Shown here: piece after piece, positions 31,444-36,375 of the stretch
Numbering within the stretch: position 1 is the stretch's first letter
Layout of the letters: each line of letters opens with the position of its first letter
DNA from: Bifidobacterium pullorum subsp. saeculare
GTDB taxonomy: Bacteria > Actinomycetota > Actinomycetes > Actinomycetales > Bifidobacteriaceae
Direction of reading: 5' to 3'
DNA length: 36,375 bases
Assembly (NCBI RefSeq): GCF_016899725.1
Contig: NZ_JACLYU010000016.1
Location: 1 to 36,375 of the forward strand
Translations under genes and position numbers: made by a program
Notes under the pieces: generated by a model
What the model was told of the DNA's origin: nothing
Database searches by the model: none
Seen by the model: only the letters and a program-made list of their open reading frames with translations

Positions 31444-32118
31444 TCACTGGCGGTGTTCGAGCACCTCGTCGACGATGCCGTATTCCTTCGCCTCGGGGGC
31501 GGTGAGGAAGGTGTCGACCTCGATGTCCTTGCGGATGCGCTCCACGCTCTGGCCGGTGTGCTTGGCCAGCGTGTTCTCGAGCCATTCGCGCATGCGCAGC
31601 ATCTCCTTGGCCTGGATCTCGATCTCCGTGGCCTTGCCGAAGCCCTGGTCGATGGCCGGCTGGTGGATGAGCACGCGCGCGTTGGGCAGCATCAGGCGCT
31701 TGCCCTTGGTGCCGGCGGCCAGCAGGATGGCGGCGGCGGAGGCGGCCTGGCCCAGGCACACGGTCTGCACGTCGGGCTTGATGTACTGCATCGTGTCGTA
31801 GATGGCCGTCATGGCGGTCATGGAGCCGCCGGGCGAGTTGATGTACATCATCACGTCGCGGTTCGGGTCCTGGCTTTCGAGCACGAGCAGCTGGGCCATC
31901 ACGTCGTCGGCGGAGGAGTCGTCCACCTGCACGCCGAGGAAGATGATGCGGTCCTCGAACAGGCGCGAGTAGGCGTCCATCGTCTTCATGCCGTAGGGGG
32001 TCTTCTCGGTGAACTGCGGCATGATGTAGCGGTCGCGCGGCGAGGGCGCGGCGGGCATGCCCATCGGGCCGGCGAGGCGGCCGGCGCGGGCCACGAACCT
32101 TGCTTCTTCGCTTGCCAT
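31444..32118 (-). CDS. clpP2: ATP-dependent Clp protease proteolytic subunit (second copy)
   Basis: Protein of 224 residues with the ClpP serine peptidase core: nucleophile Ser in GQAASAAAILLAAG, catalytic His in VLIHQPAIDQGF and a C-terminal Asp in IRKDIEVDTFLT. About 25 N-terminal residues precede the conserved start and may be processed. In actinobacteria ClpP1 and ClpP2 rings join in one mixed tetradecamer. GGGAG precedes ATG 32118, five bases after the clpP1 stop. Confidence 0.96.
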   Translation of the reverse strand: MASEEARFVARAGRLAGPMGMPAAPSPRDRYIMPQFTEKTPYGMKTMDAYSRLFEDRIIFLGVQVDDSSADDVMAQLLVLESQDPNRDVMMYINSPGGSMTAMTAIYDTMQYIKPDVQTVCLGQAASAAAILLAAGTKGKRLMLPNARVLIHQPAIDQGFGKATEIEIQAKEMLRMREWLENTLAKHTGQSVERIRKDIEVDTFLTAPEAKEYGIVDEVLEHRQ

Positions 32119-32123
32119 GTGCG

Positions 32124-32735
32124 TCACTCCCTTCCCATCGAATCGCGCGTGGTGATGATCTTGTCCACGAAGCCGTATTCCAGGGCCTCCTGCGCGGTGA
32201 ACCAGTGGTCGTACTCGTTGTCGCGGTAGATCTCCTCGACGGTGTGGCCGGTCTGCTCGGCCGTCAGCTCGCTCATGGTCTTTTTCATGTCCATGATGAG
32301 CTCGGCGTTGATGCGCACGTCGGTGGTGGTGCCGCCGATGCCGCCGGAGGGCTGGTGCATGAGCACGCGGGCGTGGCTGGTGAGGAAGCGCTTGCCCTTG
32401 GTGCCGGAGCTCAGCAGGAACTGGCCCATGGAGGCGCACATGCCCAGGCCCACGGTCGCCACGTCGGGCTCGATGAGCTGCATCGTGTCGTAGATGGCCA
32501 TGCCGGCGGTGATCGAGCCGCCGGGCGAGTTGATGTACAGCCAGATGTCCTTCTTCGGATCCTCGGCCGCGAGCATGAGCAGCTGGGCGCAGATGCGGTT
32601 GGCCATCTCGTCCTTGACCTCCTCGCCCATCCAGATGATGCGGTCCTTGAGGAGGCGGTTGAAGATCGGGTCGGGCATGCCGGCCGGCGCATCCTCCCCC
32701 GCCATGACGGGCATGGTTGCCAGAGTGTCGCTCAC
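32124..32735 (-). CDS. clpP1: ATP-dependent Clp protease proteolytic subunit (first copy)
   Basis: Protein of 203 residues. Nucleophile Ser in [19 protein letters not shown], catalytic His in [12 protein letters not shown], Asp in [14 protein letters not shown] 32735 is chosen over the longer frame because AAGGAGA lies just upstream and the resulting N-terminus ([10 protein letters not shown]) fits. It leads the clpP1-clpP2-clpX run. A -10-like TAGTGT lies about 40 bases upstream with no -35, as expected for an activator-driven promoter; no convincing ClgR box is seen. Confidence 0.95.
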   Translation of the reverse strand: MSDTLATMPVMAGEDAPAGMPDPIFNRLLKDRIIWMGEEVKDEMANRICAQLLMLAAEDPKKDIWLYINSPGGSITAGMAIYDTMQLIEPDVATVGLGMCASMGQFLLSSGTKGKRFLTSHARVLMHQPSGGIGGTTTDVRINAELIMDMKKTMSELTAEQTGHTVEEIYRDNEYDHWFTAQEALEYGFVDKIITTRDSMGRE

Positions 32736-32865
32736 CTTGTCTCCTTGTCTGTGGTCGCAAACAGCATCCACACTACCGCCTTGAAGCGACGGCGCGCGGC
32801 CGGGCGGCGGCGTTTCGGCTCCCCGCGTAGCCTCCGCGGCGCCGTGGCGGGCGCAGGCCGCGCGC

Positions 32866-33965
32866 TCACCGCGCCAGCGGGGCGAGCGCCGGGTACAGAC
32901 GCAGGAATCGGGGGTATGCCCGTCCATACACGGCCGCGGCCTGCGGATCAGGCGTGTACGTCACGGTCCTGCGGCAGGACCGCGGCAGGCACGGATCGGC
33001 GAACACAATCGCGGCGAGCGCGACGGCGGGCATGATGTCCGCGTTGCGGAACGCCTCCACATCCACGCCCAGCACGTCGGCCAGCATCTGGCACCAGAGC
33101 GGCTCCCGCGCCCCGCCGCCGATCACCGTCAGCTCCCCCGGGGACGCGGCCGAAGCTGTCCAGGCCCTGGCGGATGGAGAACGCCACCCCTTCCAGCGCC
33201 GGGCGCGCTGGCGGCGAGCAGACGGTGCATCGCCGCGTAGTCGTCGGCGGTGTCATGCCCTTGGGCGCCGGGCGCGAACACGCGGGTGGCCCACCGGTGC
33301 ACATCCCCCGCGTTGAGGAACGGCACCGCGTTCACGAAGCCCTCCCGCAGACCGAACGCCAGGTCCGCGGCGCCCGGCTTGTCCACGAAGGGCTCCGGGG
33401 ACCACCGGTGCGCGCGGATGTCCATCGCCCCGGCGGTGGAACAGGCGGCCACGTCGCCGACGCATACGCCGGTCAGCCGTGCGATCAGGAAGTCCTTGGC
33501 GCTGATGAGCACATGCCGCGTGCGCGCGAAGGCCTGCGGCTCGTGCTCGCGCAGCCACATGAGCTTGGGCAGCGGCAGGCTGCCTTCCAGCGGGTTGCCC
33601 ACGATGGCCAGGAAGCGCCGCATGCCCTGGTCGCGCGGCGCCGGGGACGCCAGCGAGTCCGCCAGCGCCTCGGCCTGCGCCGCCGCCCGGCCGTCGGAGT
33701 AGAGGATCGCGCCGCGCACCGGTTCCAGATCCGCGTCCAGGGCGATCAGGTCCTGCATCTGCCCGCTGAAGATGAGTCCCTCGATGCGCCCGGGGGGCGA
33801 AGCCGGAATCGCCGGCGCGGGCGTCTCCATCATGCGCCGCGTCACCGCGCGGAACGCCTCCCACCATTGGCGGGGGTCCTGCTCGCGACGGTCGCCGTCG
33901 ATCAGGAGGTCGAGCGGCTCGCTGGCGGACGCCGCGATCGTCCCGTTCGATGCATTGCCGATCAT
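32866..33965 (-). pseudogene. Degraded FGGY-family carbohydrate kinase
   Basis: Three frames together spell most of an FGGY kinase. Residues from 33965 begin at IGNASNGTIAASASEPL, without the N-terminal GIDIGTT phosphate-binding segment. The frame is good to about 33210 (MHRLLAASAPG), then the sequence jumps to the ALEGVAFSIRQGLDSFG segment in the next frame, having lost the usual HPYLxGER section. A second shift leads to ELTVIGGGAREPLWCQMLAD in the third frame, which ends at 32866. So there are at least three lesions and the product cannot be active. The sugar is unknown. Confidence 0.85.
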
Positions 33966-34011
33966 GCCGCCCCATCATAGGCGCTGCGGGCCGGGCCTTG
34001 CGGCTTGGGGC

Positions 34012-34803
34012 TCAGGGACGGCTCCAGCCCGGCTTCCACGACGTCTGCATGTCGTACGCGCTCGACCAGAACAGGTACTCGTGCTCCACGCCGGTGACGA
34101 AGATGTCGACGAGCTCCTCGCGCCGGCGCTCGTCCAGTCCGGCGACCATGCGCTCGATGTGCGCGATGAGCCACTGCGAGCCGGACCAGAACTCGTCGGT
34201 CCGGTACATGTCGATCCAGCTCTTGTACGGGTTGTCCTCCAGCGAGGCGGCGAACTCGCGGGCGAGCCGCTGCCCGTAGTCGGCGTACACCCAGGCGCAG
34301 GGCAGCACGGCCACGAGGATGTCGATCAGCGGGCGGCCGTAGGCGATGGCGAGGATGTTGGACGTGTAGGCGCGGGCGAACGGGGACTGGCGCACCTCGG
34401 CCATCTGCCGCTCCGTGACCCCGTAGGAGGCCATGTACGCGCGGTGCACCGACGATTCGACGGCGAAGACGTTGTGCTGCACCTGCGTCATGAACCGCAT
34501 GACCTCGGGGTCGTCGGTTTTCGTCAGCGCCAGCGCGTGGACCTTCGCATAGTCGGTCAGGTAGCGGTAGTCCTGCAGCAGGTAGAAGGCGAAGCGTTCG
34601 CGGGCGAGCGTGCCCTGCCCGAGCTCGCGCAGGAAGGGCTGACGGTAGCCCTCCTCCCACACGGTGTCGGCCGCGGCGCGCAGACGGCGCGCGAACGGCG
34701 GCAGATGGTCGGGGGTGATGTCGTCCTGTGCGATGGCCGGCTCGGGTGCGGCGGAGTCATTCGTCGCGACGGTCGGCTCGGTGATGGCATATGGTTCGGC
34801 CAT
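34012..34803 (-). CDS. tenA: TenA-family thiaminase II / aminopyrimidine aminohydrolase
   Basis: Protein of 263 residues; the first ~30 are an extra polar segment. The TenA core shows a catalytic Cys in VLPCAWVYADYG, the Glu of GVEHEYLFWSSAYD, and the pyrimidine-contacting Asp in FYLLQDYRYLTDYAK. TenA salvages the pyrimidine half of degraded thiamine (amino-HMP) for re-synthesis. A TPP riboswitch directly precedes the gene, which supports this role. ATG 34803 lies seven bases after the AGGGAGG of the riboswitch 3' end. Confidence 0.93.
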   Translation of the reverse strand: MAEPYAITEPTVATNDSAAPEPAIAQDDITPDHLPPFARRLRAAADTVWEEGYRQPFLRELGQGTLARERFAFYLLQDYRYLTDYAKVHALALTKTDDPEVMRFMTQVQHNVFAVESSVHRAYMASYGVTERQMAEVRQSPFARAYTSNILAIAYGRPLIDILVAVLPCAWVYADYGQRLAREFAASLEDNPYKSWIDMYRTDEFWSGSQWLIAHIERMVAGLDERRREELVDIFVTGVEHEYLFWSSAYDMQTSWKPGWSRP

Positions 34804-34805
34804 GG

Positions 34806-34916
34806 GTAATCCTCCCTACGATGGTGTTAGCCAACAGGTTCCAAGGGTCAGGTTCGAAGCCTTTCTCAACCCGCCTGCCGGTGCCGAAGCGCCGGACTCG
34901 GGTTCCCCTGCATTAC
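34806..34916 (-). promoter_or_regulatory. TPP riboswitch (THI element) controlling tenA
   Basis: On the minus strand, GTAAT (34912-34916) pairs with ATTAC (34806-34810) to form P1. Between them are GGGGAACCC and GGGTTGAGA, the P2/P3 parts of the THI consensus with A-T replacing G-C at one pair (a compensated change). An extra P3a-type arm and the 3' half GACCCTTGGAACCTG, TGGCTAACACCA and CGTAGGGA follow. The Shine-Dalgarno AGGGAGG lies inside the aptamer's 3' end, so TPP binding should block translation of tenA. Confidence 0.88.
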
Positions 34917-36085
34917 GCCTGGTCATTATGGCATCGTGCGGCGACGATGAGCCGTGCCACCTGGCCGGCGGTGCGTTCGAGGTCGTCGGCCGCGTGGGCG
35001 AGCGCCTGTTCCAGGCCGACGGCGCCCGGTTGGATAGGCAGGATCGTGGTGAAGCCCTGGTCGTTGAGGCCGGCCAGTTCGCCGGCGTCCGTGCCCAGGG
35101 ACCCGGCCAGCGCGATGACGCGGCAGCCGGGCGAGGCTTGGCGCGCGGCCCGGGCGACGCCCATCGGGGTCTTGCCGTAGCGGGTCTGCCCGTCGATGCG
35201 GCCTTCGCCGGTGATGCACCAGTCGGCGCCGGCGGCCAGGGCGGCGAATCCGGTGGCGTCGAGCACCAGGTCGACGCCGGAGCGCATCGTCGCGCCGGTG
35301 AAGGCGAGGAAGCCCGCGCCGAGTCCGCCGGCGGCGCCGGAGCCGGGGGCCGTCGCCACGTCGCGTCCGGTGTCCTGGAGGATGACGGCCGCATAGTGGG
35401 CGAGCGCCGCGTCGAGCCGTCCGACCATCGCGGGCGTGGCGCCTTTCTGCGGGCCGAAGACGGCGGCCGCGCCGTGCGGTCCGGTCAGTGGGTTGGTCAC
35501 GTCGCAGGCCAGGGTGATCGGCGTGCGGGCGAGGCGGGGGTCGAGTCCGGCCGTGTCGATGTGCTCGAGGCGGGCGAGCGCCGCTCCCCCGCGCGGCAGG
35601 TCGGCTCCGTCGCCGTCGAGCAGGCGGACGCCCAGGGCCTGGGCCATGCCGGCGCCGCCGTCGGTGGTGGCGCTGCCGCCGAGGCCGACGATGAGACGGC
35701 GGGCGCCGTGGTCGAGGGCGGCGCGGATGAGTTCGCCGACGCCGTATGTGGTGGCGCCGAGGGGGTCGGGATGGTCTGCGGCGAGTGTCAGTCCGGCGGC
35801 CTGGGCCATGTCGATGGCCGCGGTGATGCCGTCGCCGAGCATGCCCCAGGAGGCGGTGACGGGGGTGCCGAGGGGGCCGGTGACGCGGGCGGGGACCAGG
35901 CGTCCGCCGGTCGCGTCGACCAGAGCCTGTGTGGTGCCTTCGCCGCCGTCGGCCATGGGGATGGCGACGATGTCCGCGTCGGGCAGGGCGCCGCGGATGC
36001 CCCGTGCGATCGCGTCCGCGGCCTCGCGCGCGCTCAGGCTGCCTTTGAACGAATCCGGTGCGATGACGATCCTCATGCCGTCCAT
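34913..36085 (-). CDS. Glycerate kinase (GarK/GlxK family)
   Basis: Protein of 390 residues of the type 1 glycerate kinase family, which phosphorylates D-glycerate. Signatures: MRIVIAPDSFKGSLSA at the start, PMADGGEGTTQALVDATGG, GLGGSATTDGGAGMAQALG, a long ACDVTNPLTGPHGAA segment, and CITGEGRIDGQTRYGKTP. Starts at ATG 36085 or ATG 36076; the conserved block begins at the latter, and GAGG precedes the former. Its TAA stop (34913-34915) lies inside the P1 stem of the downstream riboswitch. A cluster of inverted repeats lies in its promoter region. Confidence 0.93.
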   Translation of the reverse strand: MDGMRIVIAPDSFKGSLSAREAADAIARGIRGALPDADIVAIPMADGGEGTTQALVDATGGRLVPARVTGPLGTPVTASWGMLGDGITAAIDMAQAAGLTLAADHPDPLGATTYGVGELIRAALDHGARRLIVGLGGSATTDGGAGMAQALGVRLLDGDGADLPRGGAALARLEHIDTAGLDPRLARTPITLACDVTNPLTGPHGAAAVFGPQKGATPAMVGRLDAALAHYAAVILQDTGRDVATAPGSGAAGGLGAGFLAFTGATMRSGVDLVLDATGFAALAAGADWCITGEGRIDGQTRYGKTPMGVARAARQASPGCRVIALAGSLGTDAGELAGLNDQGFTTILPIQPGAVGLEQALAHAADDLERTAGQVARLIVAARCHNDQA

Positions 36086-36109
36086 GATGACACGGCCTCA
36101 CTGCAACCA

Positions 36110-36158
36110 ATTTTACCGCCATTTTTCACGCCATGGCGGTAAAGTCTGGCGTTAAAAT
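36110..36158. promoter_or_regulatory. Cluster of interleaved inverted repeats upstream of glycerate kinase
   Basis: ATTTTACCGCCA (36110-36121), TGGCGGTAAA (36134-36143) and TGGCGTTAAAAT (36147-36158) are inverted or direct copies of one unit; CGCCATGGCG (36129-36138) adds a fourth half-site. TAAAAT on the minus strand (36110-36115) could be the -10 of the glycerate kinase promoter, so a repressor binding here would overlap it. Part of the cluster could instead belong to the end of the adjacent insertion sequence. Confidence 0.45.
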
Positions 36159-36183
36159 GTGAGGCTTCTGCTGTTTTCGTGGG

Positions 36184-36375
36184 TTAGAGGATGGGTGTTG
36201 GCAGGTGGATGGGTGGTCCTGAGCATCTGAGTTTGATCATGGCGATGAGGTTGTCCGTGTTGCGGAAGCCGTAGGCCATGCGGATGGTGACCTTGATCTT
36301 GTTGTTGAACGCTTCGATCCTGGCGTTGGAATAGCCGAGCCTGATGGTTGTGAGGATGTCGTCGCGGCGTCTGCG
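36184..36375 (-). mobile_element. 3' end of an ISL3-family transposase gene (partial, runs off the right edge)
   Basis: The minus-strand frame is open from base 36375 to a TAA at 36184 (63 residues visible). It includes RLGYSNARIEAFNNKIK and MAYGFRNTDNLIAMIKLRC, the conserved C-terminus of ISL3 DDE transposases. The rest lies outside the window. The element's inverted repeat is probably between 36145 and 36183, but I could not fix its end. It is next to the glycerate kinase promoter. Confidence 0.85.

Noticed and set aside
32777..32788. Possible ClgR operator upstream of clpP1 (CGCCTTGAAGCG)
   Set aside because: The half-sites CGC and GCG are six bases apart, whereas the published actinobacterial ClgR consensus has five, and the inner bases do not match.

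Overview
The window is high-G+C (roughly two thirds G+C by eye) and gene-dense. The gene set points to an actinobacterium, most likely a Bifidobacterium: a tandem clpP1-clpP2 pair followed by clpX, a long KMGKS-type leucyl-tRNA synthetase, an ISL3-family transposase end, a lactococcin-972-type bacteriocin exporter, and tRNA genes without an encoded CCA. Genus assignment is inference from gene content; no 16S or other marker is present.

Layout. 1-5.3 kb (minus): corA, a solute-binding lipoprotein and leuS run as one transcription unit, followed by two large G+C hairpins and perhaps the start of another gene at the left edge. 5.4-10.3 kb (plus): an EamA-type transporter, a THUMP-like-domain methyltransferase and a UvrA-type ABC ATPase that lacks the UvrB-binding region. 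10.3-14.6 kb is an accessory patch: yqeY, then a recombination scar, the C-terminal half of a bacteriocin-associated membrane protein with its ABC ATPase, an MFS exporter, and a 23-codon relic that still has a promoter, operator-like site and ribosome binding site. 14.6-17.7 kb (minus): S10 carboxypeptidase, hypoxanthine/uracil DNA glycosylase and a DUF1287 protein, packed head to tail. 17.8-22.3 kb: small genes (MGMT-type protein, membrane proteins, a PNPOx-family flavoprotein, a nitroreductase, a Ser/Gly/Thr-rich membrane protein). 22.4-26.0 kb (plus): succinate dehydrogenase/fumarate reductase flavoprotein and iron-sulfur subunits without a membrane anchor, then an O-methyltransferase-like protein. 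26.0-29.9 kb (minus): LOG protein, NhaA, a MalY-type C-S lyase and two identical tRNA-Arg(ACG) genes. 30.0-32.7 kb (minus): clpP1-clpP2-clpX. 32.9-36.4 kb (minus): a broken FGGY kinase, TenA under a TPP riboswitch, glycerate kinase, and the 3' end of an ISL3 transposase running off the right edge.

Most of the window is ordinary housekeeping DNA. The points I find most worth a second look are: the TPP riboswitch whose P1 stem includes the glycerate kinase stop codon; the two relics in the accessory patch; and a recurring arrangement in which a -10-like hexamer lies 7-8 nt before an ATG that lacks a Shine-Dalgarno sequence, which suggests leaderless mRNAs. I do not see a convincing undescribed multi-gene system.
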